A DNA stretch of 41,140 nucleotides from Micromonosporaceae bacterium (GTDB taxonomy: Bacteria > Actinomycetota > Actinomycetes > Mycobacteriales > Micromonosporaceae): contig JAHRHA010000046.1 in NCBI GenBank assembly GCA_020027875.1, forward strand, positions 1 through 41,140. The letters are read 5' to 3'. Shown in pieces: positions 18,241-28,103 of this stretch. The notes beneath the pieces were generated by a model, which saw nothing but the letters and a program-made list of their open reading frames with translations, did no database searches and was not told where the DNA came from. The translations under genes were made by a program, and so were the position numbers. Position 1 is the stretch's first letter. Each line of letters opens with the position of its first letter.

Positions 18241-19304
18241 TCGAGAATGAGTTGCGCGAGGCGTTCGCCCGCCAAGAGCAGGACGTCCCGGACGCATCGC
18301 GGTTGGTGCCGGCGATCGACGCCGCCGCGAGGCGCCGCCGCGGCCGCCGCACGTTCCTCCGATCCGGAGCGGCCGCGATCGCGGTCGCGCTGGTCGTCGC
18401 CGTGCCCACAGTCGGCCGCGCGTGGCTCACCACGATGCCGGCGCCGACGCCCTCCGCTGGTCACACCGCACCCGACTACGCCGGGCGAGCATTGAACTTT
18501 CTCGTCGCCGGTGTGGATCGGCTCCCATCATGGTCCGCAGACACTCTGACCCGTACGGACGCGATCATCCTCGCTCACGTTCCCGCAGACCGGAGCGCCG
18601 TCTATCTCATCACGATCCCGCGGGACCTGGAGGTGGCGATTCCGGCATACCCCGAGGCGAACTTCATGGGAATGCGAACGAAGATCAACGCGGCCTACGC
18701 CTTTGGCGGATTCGCGCTCTTGGCGCACACGGTCAAGGACCTGACTGGAGCGGACTTCGACGGCGGCGCGATTGTCGAGATGCAGGGTCTGGCCAAACTC
18801 GTCGACGGCCTGGGTGGCGTGGACTTCTGCGTAGACCAGCGGACGAAGTCCATCCACACCGGTACGGTCTACGACGTCGGCTGCCGCCGCTTCGCCGGCG
18901 CGGAGATCAAGGACTACCTACGGCAGCGCAGAGACCTGCCGAACGCTGCGCAGGACCGCGAACGACACAACGCCCAGTTCGTCGCCGCGCTCATCAGGCA
19001 CGGGATCTCGGCCGGCACATTCACGGATCTGGACAAGCTAAGGACTCTCTACGAGTCCGCTAGGTCCTCTGTTGTGGTCGACACCCGCGGGCGAAGCCCG
19101 GTCGACCTGGCCTGGGAGCTTCGCGATGCCGTCGATACCGTGGTTGGTATCGGCATGCCGACTCGGCTTGGGACGACCCGCGAGGGCGATCCCACGGGAA
19201 ACCTGGAACCCACCGAGGCGGCCGAGCAGCTGTTCGACGCGCTGCGCAACGACACCGTTGGTGAATGGGTGGCGACGAATCCGACGGCCACGTGGTCCAG
19301 CTGA
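18237..19304 (+). CDS. LytR-CpsA-Psr (LCP) protein with an anti-sigma-like N-terminus
   Basis: The product is 355 residues. Residues 1-38 (ELREAFARQEQDVPDASRLV then a basic RRRRGRR) look like the cytoplasmic segment of anti-sigma partners of SigE-family factors. A membrane helix at about 43-64 follows. The outer part is an LCP domain: NFLVAGVDR, RTDAIILAHVP, ITIPRDL (catalytic-type Arg and Asp), KINAAYAFGG, and DRERHNAQFVAAL. LCP enzymes transfer polymers such as teichoic acid or arabinogalactan from a lipid carrier to peptidoglycan. The gene starts inside the sigma factor stop, suggesting that the cell-wall enzyme also controls the sigma factor. That dual role is inference. Confidence 0.85.
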   Translation: MIENELREAFARQEQDVPDASRLVPAIDAAARRRRGRRTFLRSGAAAIAVALVVAVPTVGRAWLTTMPAPTPSAGHTAPDYAGRALNFLVAGVDRLPSWSADTLTRTDAIILAHVPADRSAVYLITIPRDLEVAIPAYPEANFMGMRTKINAAYAFGGFALLAHTVKDLTGADFDGGAIVEMQGLAKLVDGLGGVDFCVDQRTKSIHTGTVYDVGCRRFAGAEIKDYLRQRRDLPNAAQDRERHNAQFVAALIRHGISAGTFTDLDKLRTLYESARSSVVVDTRGRSPVDLAWELRDAVDTVVGIGMPTRLGTTREGDPTGNLEPTEAAEQLFDALRNDTVGEWVATNPTATWSS

Positions 19305-19308
19305 GCCA

Positions 19309-19551
19309 TCAGCGATAGTCGTCATCCAGTTCTACGACGCGGGCCTGCTCCACCGCGTCGTACTCATTGACCTCGAGGCCGCGATGCACCTCGACCGGCT
19401 CCAGGGTCGGGTCAACGGGCGTGGCCTGTTCAACGGCGTCTTCGGGGGGCGCCTCGATGTCCCGTTCCTCGGGGTCGAGGTGGTCGGTCGACACAACCTC
19501 GTCGGCTACATCGGCCTCGTCGGCCGGGAAGTCCTCATCGGGCATGATCAT
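19309..19551 (-). CDS. small acidic protein, 80 residues
   Basis: The ATG at 19551 follows GGGAGGAG on the minus strand. The product is strongly acidic (DEDFPADEADVADEVV) with a conserved-looking C-terminus (GLEVNEYDAVEQARVVELDD). It contains two copies of DAVEQA. It is probably largely disordered. Small acidic proteins of this kind are frequent in Micromonosporaceae, but I know no function. It converges on the LCP gene with four bases between the stops. Confidence 0.65.
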   Translation of the reverse strand: MIMPDEDFPADEADVADEVVSTDHLDPEERDIEAPPEDAVEQATPVDPTLEPVEVHRGLEVNEYDAVEQARVVELDDDYR

Positions 19552-19741
19552 CGTGGGGCTCCTCCCGATCGTCCCTTCTCACGGTACGGCGTAACCGACG
19601 CCCGCGCCCGCACAACGCCGAGGGCCTAGATCTCGACAGGTGATCGTGAGGGTCGATGCGCATAGCTGCCGGCGACTGCGGGATACTGCCGGACGGAGGG
19701 ACAGCGCGGTCCGAGCCCGGCGCACAGTCAACGCGCACGGG

Positions 19742-19780
19742 GACCGTGCGCGGCGACCGTGCGCGGCGACCGTGCGCGGG
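19742..19780. repeat. three 13-bp tandem repeats before fbaA
   Basis: GACCGTGCGCGGC repeats at 19742, 19755 and 19768 (the last ends in G). With the preceding GCGCACGG the array can also fold. It lies 30 bp before the fbaA start and may affect its transcription. Confidence 0.7.
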
Positions 19781-19809
19781 GGACCCAACAAGATCAAGGA
19801 GCAGGTACG

Positions 19810-20835
19810 ATGCCTATCGCCACACCTGAGGTATACGCCGAGATGATCTCCCGCGCTAAGGCGGGTGGCTTTGCGTACCCAGCGATCAACGTAAGCTCGT
19901 CGCAGACGCTCAACGCGGCGTTGCGCGGCTTCGCGGACGCGGGTAGCGACGGCATCCTACAGATCTCCACCGGCGGCGCCGAGTATCTGTCCGGGCCGAC
20001 CATCAAGGACATGGTGAGCGGCTCCGTGGCCTTCGCCGCGTTCGCGCGCGAGGTCGCCAAGAAGTACCCCGTCAACGTCGCCCTGCACACCGATCACTGC
20101 CCGCAGGACAAGCTGGACAAGTTTGTACGCCCGCTGCTGGCCATCTCCAAAGAGCGCGTCGCCCGGGGCGAGGAGCCGCTGTTCCAGTCGCACATGTGGG
20201 ACGGCTCGGCCGTGCCACTCGGGGAGAACATGCAGATCGCCGCGGAGTTGCTCGCCGAGTGTGCCGCGGCCAAGGTAATTCTGGAGATCGAGGTAGGTGT
20301 CGTTGGCGGTGAGGAGGACGGCATCGTCGGCGCGATCGACGAGAAGCTTTACACCACCGCCGAAGATGGCCTCGCCACCGCCGCCGCCCTGGGCCTGGGC
20401 GAGAAGGGCACCTACATGGCGGCGCTGACCTTCGGTAACGTGCATGGCGTCTACAAGCCTGGCAACGTCAAGCTGCGACCGGAGATCCTCAAGGAGATTC
20501 AAGAGGCGGTCGGTGCAAAGTACGGCGTGGAGAAGCCGTTCAACCTTGTGTTCCACGGCGGTTCCGGCTCGCTGCTGTCGGAGATCCGGTCGGCGCTCGA
20601 CTATGGAGTGGTGAAGATGAACGTTGACACCGACACCCAGTACGCGTTCACCCGCCCGACGGCCGACCACATGTTCCGCAACTACGATGGCGTCCTGAAG
20701 GTCGACGGCGATGTCGGCAGCAAGAAGGCCTACGACCCGCGCACGTGGGGCAAGGCGGCCGAGGAGGGCATGGCCAAGCGAGTCGTCCAGGCCTGCGAGG
20801 ACCTCCGCTCGACCGGCACCTCCCTGGCGAAGTAG
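19810..20835 (+). CDS. fbaA: class II fructose-bisphosphate aldolase
   Basis: This 341-residue zinc enzyme splits fructose 1,6-bisphosphate into glyceraldehyde 3-phosphate and dihydroxyacetone phosphate in glycolysis and does the reverse in gluconeogenesis. It has NVALHTDHCPQDKL with catalytic Asp95 and zinc-binding His96, EIEVGVVGGEEDG, GNVHGVYKPG with a zinc His, LVFHGGSGS, and NVDTDTQYAF. The length is that of the long class II (FbaA) form used by actinobacteria. The ATG follows AAGGAG. A dispersed palindromic element begins 18 bases after the stop. Confidence 0.96.
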   Translation: MPIATPEVYAEMISRAKAGGFAYPAINVSSSQTLNAALRGFADAGSDGILQISTGGAEYLSGPTIKDMVSGSVAFAAFAREVAKKYPVNVALHTDHCPQDKLDKFVRPLLAISKERVARGEEPLFQSHMWDGSAVPLGENMQIAAELLAECAAAKVILEIEVGVVGGEEDGIVGAIDEKLYTTAEDGLATAAALGLGEKGTYMAALTFGNVHGVYKPGNVKLRPEILKEIQEAVGAKYGVEKPFNLVFHGGSGSLLSEIRSALDYGVVKMNVDTDTQYAFTRPTADHMFRNYDGVLKVDGDVGSKKAYDPRTWGKAAEEGMAKRVVQACEDLRSTGTSLAK

Positions 20836-20853
20836 CCAAGATATCCGCGCCAC

Positions 20854-20923
20854 CAAGATCGCGGTGATCACGGCCAAACCGTTGCGAAAACCCGTCGATC
20901 ATGACCTCCAGGTCATGATCGAC
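20854..20923 (-). repeat. dispersed palindromic element, copy C
   Basis: Reverse orientation. CAAGATC lies at 20854-20860 and the palindrome at 20894-20923 (arms GTCGATCATGACCT, centre CC). The opposite terminal repeat is lost. The palindrome holds the last codons and the stop of the DUF6461 gene on the minus strand. Confidence 0.8.
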
Positions 20924-21465
20924 GGGTTGATGTCAAGGGGTGGGAGAAGGGCGGCGCGTTGCGGGCGCCGCAGCCATGCGTCGCTGACCCGTACGCCGGT
21001 GACGCGCTCCATCAAGGACAGGGCGCAGGGCTCCGCCGCGAACAGCCCGAACGGCAAGCCCTGCATCGCCGGGTCGAGCACGCGCGGGCGTGCTCCCGAG
21101 ACCGCCGCGGAGTCGAGCAGCGGGTCGAACTCGGCGAGCACCTCACCGTCCACCGCGTACACGAAGTGCATCACCGCCTGGACGTTGCGGAAGAAGCAGG
21201 CCAGGCGCGCGCCGCGCGACAGCGCCCCGGCCACCTCCTCGGCCCGCCATCCGTTATGTTCGGCGACGAGTACCCCGCCGTCGATCGCGCCCACCTGAGC
21301 CCACTGTGGGCCGTCCGCGGGCCAGAAGCACTCGTCGAACGTACGCGGACCCAGGGCCGCCGCAGGGTTTCCGCCGAGACGACGGATGGCCTCGTCCGGG
21401 TCGAGGCCAACGACGGCGGTAAAGCAGTACGCCTCGAGCCCCTCGACCCATGCGTACCCGACCAT
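20899..21465 (-). CDS. DUF6461-like protein
   Basis: A 188-residue soluble protein with no signal peptide or membrane segment. It begins YAWVEGLEAYCFTAVVGLDPDEAIRRLGG and has a mid region QWAQVGAIDGGVLVAEHNGW, features I associate with the actinobacterial DUF6461 family, which has no known function. The start is the ATG at 21465, seven bases after the stop of the LOG gene, so the two form an operon. The last seven residues (SIMTWRS) and the TGA stop lie inside dispersed element C, so the original C-terminus has probably been replaced by the element. Confidence 0.75.
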   Translation of the reverse strand: MVGYAWVEGLEAYCFTAVVGLDPDEAIRRLGGNPAAALGPRTFDECFWPADGPQWAQVGAIDGGVLVAEHNGWRAEEVAGALSRGARLACFFRNVQAVMHFVYAVDGEVLAEFDPLLDSAAVSGARPRVLDPAMQGLPFGLFAAEPCALSLMERVTGVRVSDAWLRRPQRAALLPPLDINPSIMTWRS

Positions 21466-21472
21466 GCTCCGA

Positions 21473-22660
21473 TCATCCGCCAGTCAACACCGCGATCGCC
21501 TCGGAAACGTCGTCCGTCACATGGATGAGTCCAGACAGGTCACCGTGCGGCGACGCCGCGAGGAGCGAACGCAGCAGGGCCTCCAGCGGCACCGTGTCTC
21601 GCCAGAACGCCGCGTCGAGGAGGACCAGTGGCCCGCTGGCCCCGTCGGAGCCGTAGTAGGCCTTCGTCGCTGCCTGGAATATCTCCTGCACGGTGCCCGC
21701 ACGGCCAGGCGCGAACACGACGCCACCGCGGGCCATCCGAAGAATCGTGTCCTCGCGTATCGCATTAGAGAAGTACTTCGCAATCGCGCCCGCGAACAGG
21801 TTCGCCGGCTCATGCCCGTACAACCACGTCGGCAACCCCAGGCCACCGAGCGCAAGTCGGGAGACCGGATCTATGAAGTCGAGCGGGTAGGCGCGCCGGA
21901 CCGCGAGCGCGGCGGCGGTGTACGGGTCGTGGTCGCGGAAGTCCGGTGCCATGGCCAGCAGATCAACCGCGGCGAAGAGATCCGTGTGCGAGCGTTGGCC
22001 GAGGTAGGCACCGAGGTTGGCGGCCTCCATGACACCAGGGCCACCGCCGGTGACAACCAGGCGACCGGCGCGGGCGAGCCGGTGGGCAAGGGTGGCGGCC
22101 AAGCCGTACGCGCGTGAGCCCCGCCGCTCGGCGTGGCCGCCCATGATGCCCACGACGCTGGTCGGTCCGCGCGCTCCGACCCATATCGCCGCGGCGTCGA
22201 CGAGACCGTTGTCGATGCCGGCGTCGTGGATGCGCTGGGCGAGTGCCTCGCGGACATCGGGCAGCGGCCCGCCGTGTGCGAGGAAATGCCGGTACACGAC
22301 CGTGTCGTACATGCCCTCGAATCCGCCGATCTCGAACCCGGCGGCCAGGTCGTCGGGCGTGTAGAGCCGCGACGGCGTAGTGGGGTAGGGGACCTCCTCG
22401 AAGATCGGCACAACGCTGCCACCACGGCGGACGACGTCGGCAGCGGTGGCGGTGTCCGGGAATCGGCACCCAACGAAGAGAGACTCGGCGACCTCCACCG
22501 CGCCCAGGTCCGGTGGGTCGACGTCGAGCCGCAGGCCCTGCACAGTGAGACCTCGTAGCGATCCGGTAGCCAGGTGGTGGTCAAGCTCGGCTCGAGATTC
22601 GATCTCGTACGGACTCCAGTCGCGGGACCAATGGGGAGCGGTGTCGGACACGCCAGCCAT
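21473..22660 (-). CDS. LOG-family protein (Rossmann-fold, nucleotide-related)
   Basis: The likely start is the ATG at 22660 (MAGVSDTAPHWSRDW); the longer frame upstream looks non-coding. The product of 395 residues has an N-terminal domain of about 150 residues. A LOG domain follows, with SVVGIMGGH, VTGGGPGVMEAANLGA and MARGGVVFAPGRAGTVQE. The last is the LOG signature PGGxGTxxE with the second Gly replaced by Arg. LOG proteins include cytokinin-type phosphoribohydrolases acting on nucleoside monophosphates, but the larger bacterial members are poorly studied. The Arg substitution and extra domain make a changed activity possible. The DUF6461 gene follows by seven bases. Confidence 0.85.
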   Translation of the reverse strand: MAGVSDTAPHWSRDWSPYEIESRAELDHHLATGSLRGLTVQGLRLDVDPPDLGAVEVAESLFVGCRFPDTATAADVVRRGGSVVPIFEEVPYPTTPSRLYTPDDLAAGFEIGGFEGMYDTVVYRHFLAHGGPLPDVREALAQRIHDAGIDNGLVDAAAIWVGARGPTSVVGIMGGHAERRGSRAYGLAATLAHRLARAGRLVVTGGGPGVMEAANLGAYLGQRSHTDLFAAVDLLAMAPDFRDHDPYTAAALAVRRAYPLDFIDPVSRLALGGLGLPTWLYGHEPANLFAGAIAKYFSNAIREDTILRMARGGVVFAPGRAGTVQEIFQAATKAYYGSDGASGPLVLLDAAFWRDTVPLEALLRSLLAASPHGDLSGLIHVTDDVSEAIAVLTGG

Positions 22661-22866
22661 GATGCCCTGGCCCACCAATGCCCCCCTGGCCAAATCCCTC
22701 CAAATGGGCAGTGACCCGGCGAACCGGGCCACTGCTAACCGGGTCCTGGGGAGGCTCCGGACTTCTGATTCAAATCCGTATGAAGATCCTTGACCACCGC
22801 TGTTGTGTGGAACCGGCCTCACCCGTTCAGCTATCGCCGGTACGGCCGGCAGGGTTGACTATCACC

Positions 22867-23268
22867 ATGCAGAACCTCCTCCCGCAGCCCCCGGCGACGC
22901 TCCTGCCCGCCGACGAGGCCTACGACGCCACCCGTGACCTGAGCCCCGAGGACCGCGCGGCCAGGTTCCCCGCGTCGAGCGCGGCCTGGGCTGCGCTGGC
23001 CGAACGGGCGCTCGCCGACGGCCGGACAGTGGCGGCGTACGCCTACGCGCGCACTGGGTACCACCGGGGTCTGGACCAGCTGCGTCGCAACGGCTGGAAG
23101 GGCTCCGGGCCAGTGCCGTGGTCGCACGAGCCCAACCGCGGATTCCTCCGGTGCCTGCACACGTTGGCGAAGGCCGCGGACGCGATCGGCGAGGCCGATG
23201 AGGCGGCCAGATGCGCCCAGTTCCTACTGGACTGCGATCCGGCCGCTGCCGACGCACTTGCCGGCTGA
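22867..23268 (+). CDS. DUF3151 family protein
   Basis: A 133-residue soluble, mostly helical protein with TPR-like content (AALAERALADGRTVAAYAYA, then NRGFLRCLHTLAKAADAIGE). It begins MQNLLPQPPATLLPADE. This matches the actinobacterial DUF3151 family, whose genes often lie near fbaA, as in mycobacteria. Function unknown. There is no good ribosome binding site at the ATG at 22867. The gene is divergent from the LOG gene, and its 3' end lies beside dispersed element D. Confidence 0.85.
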   Translation: MQNLLPQPPATLLPADEAYDATRDLSPEDRAARFPASSAAWAALAERALADGRTVAAYAYARTGYHRGLDQLRRNGWKGSGPVPWSHEPNRGFLRCLHTLAKAADAIGEADEAARCAQFLLDCDPAAADALAG

Positions 23269-23282
23269 CCCCCATTCCTGGC

Positions 23283-23352
23283 GTCGATCATGAGCTGGAG
23301 GTCATGATCGACGCGATTTGGCGACGGCTACTTCATGATCACGGCGATCTTG
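23283..23352 (+). repeat. dispersed palindromic element, copy D
   Basis: Plus orientation. The palindrome is at 23283-23312 (arms GTCGATCATGAGCT and AGGTCATGATCGAC, centre GG) and the terminal GATCTTG at 23346-23352. It begins 14 bases after the DUF3151 stop and lies in a convergent gap before the MinD-like gene end. Confidence 0.85.
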
Positions 23353-23392
23353 CAGGGGCCCTCGCAACGTTCGGGGCGCGGCGAGCGCGGAG

Positions 23393-24652
23393 TTAGAGCC
23401 CGCCAGCGATCGCCGCCGCGACACGCAGCCAGGCGCGTCGGCTGTCCGGTGCGACGGCGGTGTACCGCACCGGCCCGCCGGAATCCAGGTGCCGGTCGTA
23501 GGGCACTCGCAACACGATCCGGCAGCGCTGGCCGAAGTGGCGCTCGATCGCGCGCGGATTGATCTCCTTGCGGTGCGGCGGCATCGTCACGATGGCGACG
23601 GCTCGCCGGACAAGTTCGCGCCGCCCGGTCTGTTCGAGGTGGTCGAGCAGGCGGGCGGCGGTCTCCGCCGAGTCGTTTCGGGCCGACATTGTGATCACGA
23701 GCTGGTCGGTGGCGTCGACCGCGGCCTGCCAGTTCTCGGCCCGCACGTTGTTGCCGGTGTCGACGAGGATCAGCTTGTAGAAGCGCCCGACGACCTCGCG
23801 GATATCTCGAAACGCCCGGGCCGTGAGCATCTCGCCCGCCGCGACCGCCTCGTCGGAGGCGAGCACGTCGAACATCGCGTCCTCCTGGGCCCGGACATAC
23901 GCGGCAAGCTCGCCGATCCGGCCGTTGCCACCGCCGAAGCGGTCGAGGTCGCGCAGGAGGTCCCGTACCGTGCGAGCGTGAAGGTGGGGTTGGGCCCGCA
24001 TGCCCAGCGTGCCCTGGGTTTCGTTGTTGTCCCAGGCGAGGACGAAGCCACCCCGGGTCTGGCCGTAGGTCAGGCCGAGCATGAGCGTCGCTACGGTCTT
24101 GCCGGCCCCGCCCTTGGGGTTGACCACCGTGATCTGGCGTAGCCCAGTAAACGCCCGGCGGACCGCCGACAGGTTGACTCGCCCCTCGCGTTCGCGCTGG
24201 TTGGGGCGCAGGCGGACCAACCCGAACGTGCCCCGACGCGCCGCTGCCCGTACGCCGGTCGTCGCCACCCACTCCCGAGGCCGGACCGATCGCCGGGTCG
24301 TGAACTCCTCCGCCGTTGGCACGGGGTACATCAGCGGCACTTCGAAATCGGGGTACGGGTGGACCGGCTCACGCCCGGCGTTGGCGCCCGGGTCCTGGGC
24401 TCTGTGCTGGTCGGGTTCCCGTTCGCCGTCGCCGCCCTCGCCTCTGTCGCCGCCCTCGCCGCTGTCGCTCCCGTCGTCGCCGTCGGCGTCGTCGGCAGTT
24501 CGTCGGTCGACCGGGGAGTTCGGGGTGTTGGGCGTCGTCGGTTCGGGGTGGGCTTCGGGCGGGCGAGCCGCCGGCCGGTGGATCGGAGGTTGGCTCCACG
24601 GTGAGTGTGGCGCGAACTCGACGCTCTCGTCTTCTGCCGTGTCCCGATCCAC
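23393..24652 (-). CDS. MinD/ParA-like ATPase with a disordered N-terminus
   Basis: The product is 419 residues with a GTG start. The first 115 residues are low-complexity, Pro-rich and then acidic (Asp/Gly/Glu repeats). The ATPase domain begins at about residue 170 with the deviant Walker A VVNPKGGAGKT, followed by NNETQGTLG and LILVDTGNN (Walker B region). The plan, with a long disordered head and a MinD-like domain, resembles EspI-type proteins of type VII secretion and actinobacterial ParA-like orphans. No ESX genes or parB lie nearby, so the partner is unknown. It is co-directional with the diacylglycerol-kinase-like gene 76 bp upstream. Confidence 0.88.
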   Translation of the reverse strand: MDRDTAEDESVEFAPHSPWSQPPIHRPAARPPEAHPEPTTPNTPNSPVDRRTADDADGDDGSDSGEGGDRGEGGDGEREPDQHRAQDPGANAGREPVHPYPDFEVPLMYPVPTAEEFTTRRSVRPREWVATTGVRAAARRGTFGLVRLRPNQREREGRVNLSAVRRAFTGLRQITVVNPKGGAGKTVATLMLGLTYGQTRGGFVLAWDNNETQGTLGMRAQPHLHARTVRDLLRDLDRFGGGNGRIGELAAYVRAQEDAMFDVLASDEAVAAGEMLTARAFRDIREVVGRFYKLILVDTGNNVRAENWQAAVDATDQLVITMSARNDSAETAARLLDHLEQTGRRELVRRAVAIVTMPPHRKEINPRAIERHFGQRCRIVLRVPYDRHLDSGGPVRYTAVAPDSRRAWLRVAAAIAGGL

Positions 24653-24719
24653 CCCGCGCCCCTCCCTGCCGGCCAGCGTCGCATGGCTCGGTAGGTCAGG
24701 GTAATGGACACGTCACCTT

Positions 24720-24749
24720 GCGTACGCGCTAAGTGCGCGCTACGTACGC
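24720..24749 (-). terminator. hairpin at the end of the DGK-like gene
   Basis: GCGTACG (24720-24726) and CGTACGC (24743-24749) pair, with an inner CGC/GCG. The hairpin spans the TAG stop of the minus-strand gene. It may reduce transcription into the MinD-like gene. Confidence 0.35.
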
Positions 24750-25628
24750 GGCCCAGACCCCGCGCTCGACCCACCAGGCCCGCTTCCGCGTGAGTACGCC
24801 GGAAACGCCGTCGTCAACGAAGTGCACCTCGCCGTCGCGGGGAGTCACGCTCACCGCCCGTCCGCGCGCCCGGCGGACCTCGAACCGCACCGAAGCCTCC
24901 CGCAGGAATCGCCGCTTGACGATGGGTATCGCCACTGCCACCTCGACCACGCCGCTGTCGGAACGGGCGTCGACCACCAACGGCAGACCGTCCACATCGG
25001 ATGACCCCACGTTGCGGATGGAGCAGGCGAGCACCGGCTCGTCACCGTCGGTGAGCACCGCGTCATCTACCTCAACGCGGCCCCGCCACGCGACGGCCCG
25101 GCCGTTCTCGTCGACGCCGCCGAAGATTGAGCCGTGCATCGTGACCGAGCCAGCGTCGTTGCGCAACAGGTCAAACCGGTGCTCGCGGCCGCCCAGGGTT
25201 GCGGCCGCGACGGCGTCGGGCTCGCGCGGAAGGCCAAGGCTTGCGACCAGGTCAGGTACGGCCGGGGCGAGGGGGAGCACGGCCAGCGGCGGCAGGTCGA
25301 ACACCGTCCGGTCGGCGGGTAGCTCGGCCGGACGTTTCGACGGCGGTGGGGCGAATCGTCGTACCATCCGGCGCACCACGGCGCGTAATTCGGCGTCGGT
25401 GGCCGCCGCGACGACCAGCCGTTTCTCCCCCGCCTCGACCGGTTTGACCGCCGTGTCGATCTCGGCGTCATCGCACGCAGTGATCAGCTCCACCGTTGCA
25501 CCGGCGCCGCGTAGGGCGTCGGCGCAGGCGAGCACCGGGACCCGCGCCTTCTCCGCGGCGCCACACCCGCAGCCTGCGCCTTCACACCCGGATCCCTCAC
25601 CGAGAGTTAGGATCACCACATCTGGCAC
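24729..25628 (-). CDS. diacylglycerol-kinase-fold protein lacking catalytic motifs
   Basis: The GTG at 25628 follows GGGAGG with good spacing, giving 299 residues. From about residue 68 the plan tracks DGK/sphingosine-kinase-type enzymes: LVVAAATDAELRAVV where GGDGT-x-NE stands, PLAVLPLAPAVPDLVASLGL where lPLGTgNDFARsLGi stands, a GGREHRFDLL strand, and a C-terminal beta domain (RARGRAVSVTPRDGEVHFVDD). Both the GGDGT nucleotide loop and the GTxNDFA motif are lost. A short N-terminal cysteine cluster (C15, C20, C22 in GCEGAGCGCG) has been added. It is probably a pseudo-kinase. It diverges from purA with 94 bp between. Confidence 0.7.
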   Translation of the reverse strand: MPDVVILTLGEGSGCEGAGCGCGAAEKARVPVLACADALRGAGATVELITACDDAEIDTAVKPVEAGEKRLVVAAATDAELRAVVRRMVRRFAPPPSKRPAELPADRTVFDLPPLAVLPLAPAVPDLVASLGLPREPDAVAAATLGGREHRFDLLRNDAGSVTMHGSIFGGVDENGRAVAWRGRVEVDDAVLTDGDEPVLACSIRNVGSSDVDGLPLVVDARSDSGVVEVAVAIPIVKRRFLREASVRFEVRRARGRAVSVTPRDGEVHFVDDGVSGVLTRKRAWWVERGVWAAYVART

Positions 25629-25674
25629 GTGTGAACCTCCCTCACGAATCGCGACCGCTGCATGGTTAGCCTGA

Positions 25675-27086
<1,412 letters not shown>

Positions 27087-27156
27087 GCGACTAGTTATCC
27101 ACAGATTGGAGAAGGGGACTTTCCGCGGGCCGGTTCGGCGGGCAGCATTCGGCGGT

Positions 27157-28095
27157 GTGGATTCGCTCTACGTGATCAGGATGGTTGCCCTCGGCCAGTC
27201 GGGCGTGGTGACGACGGCGCAGTGCCGGGAGGCCGGCGTGACCGAGGGCCAGGTACGAACGCTCTGCCGCGATCGGTGCTGGCTCCGGCTCAACGAAGGC
27301 GTCTATCTGGTGGACGCGGACATGATCGAGGGCGATCCGCCCCGTCCAGCTCTGATCCGGGCGGCGCTGTTCTCCGCCGGTTCGCACGCGGTAGCGGTTC
27401 TCGGCACGGCGGCGGAATTGCTAGGCATCCATGGATTGAGGAGAGACGATGCAATCCACATCAGCCTTCCCGGAAGTCATGCGCGGCCGAGACGCTGCAC
27501 CGAGCCCGGCGTAAGGATGCATCAGCTGGTGCTTCAGTCGGACGACACGACGACTGTCGACGGCATAGCGGTGACCACGCCGGCGAGGACGGTCGCGGAC
27601 CTGATCCTTCGGACCGATCGCCTGACCGCCGTCTGTGTGCTCGATTCCAGTCTCAATCGAAGAATCTTGATTCCAGAGGAACTCGATCTCGTCAAGTGTC
27701 TGATCGTCGGGCGCCGCGGTGCCGTACGGGCGCGACCGTGGCTCGCGGAAGCAGACGAGCGGGCTGAGTCGCCGCTCGAAACCCGAGTACGGCTCCGTGC
27801 GGCGGACGGCGGCGTAGCGCCCGACGAGCTTCAGTTCCGCGTACGCTCCGCCGCGGGAAACATCGTCGCCATCGGGGACCTCGCCTGGCTTCGCGCCCGC
27901 GCTCGCGTCATCGGCGAGGCGGATGGTGTTGACGCGCACGACACTCCGACGGCGGTCTTCCGTGACCGTAAACGTCAGAATGAGATCATCGCCGCCGGCT
28001 TCGTACCGCTGAGGTTCACGTGGCCGGACACCATGGAGCCGGACTACGTGCCGTACATGATCCGCTCTGCGATCGCGCAATCCGCCGCGGCCTAA
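27157..28095 (+). CDS. AbiEi antitoxin-like domain plus DUF559-type nuclease-like domain
   Basis: The start is uncertain; the GTG at 27157 fits the usual family N-terminus, and no ribosome binding site is visible. The product of 312 residues begins with a winged-helix AbiEi-type domain (SGVVTTAQCREAGVTEGQVRTLCRDRCWLRLNEGVYLV). It ends with a domain of the restriction-endonuclease-like DUF559 kind: ESPLETRVRLRAADGG, a strand NIVAIGDLAW, VIGEADG, then a C-terminal DRKRQNEIIAAGFVPLRFTW. Such proteins are frequent single genes in actinobacteria with unproven function, often called type IV antitoxins, though no AbiEii toxin is nearby. It sits between purA and purD, bracketed by inverted element copies E and F. 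Confidence 0.8.
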   Translation: MDSLYVIRMVALGQSGVVTTAQCREAGVTEGQVRTLCRDRCWLRLNEGVYLVDADMIEGDPPRPALIRAALFSAGSHAVAVLGTAAELLGIHGLRRDDAIHISLPGSHARPRRCTEPGVRMHQLVLQSDDTTTVDGIAVTTPARTVADLILRTDRLTAVCVLDSSLNRRILIPEELDLVKCLIVGRRGAVRARPWLAEADERAESPLETRVRLRAADGGVAPDELQFRVRSAAGNIVAIGDLAWLRARARVIGEADGVDAHDTPTAVFRDRKRQNEIIAAGFVPLRFTWPDTMEPDYVPYMIRSAIAQSAAA

Positions 28096-28103
28096 CTCGG
28101 CCC

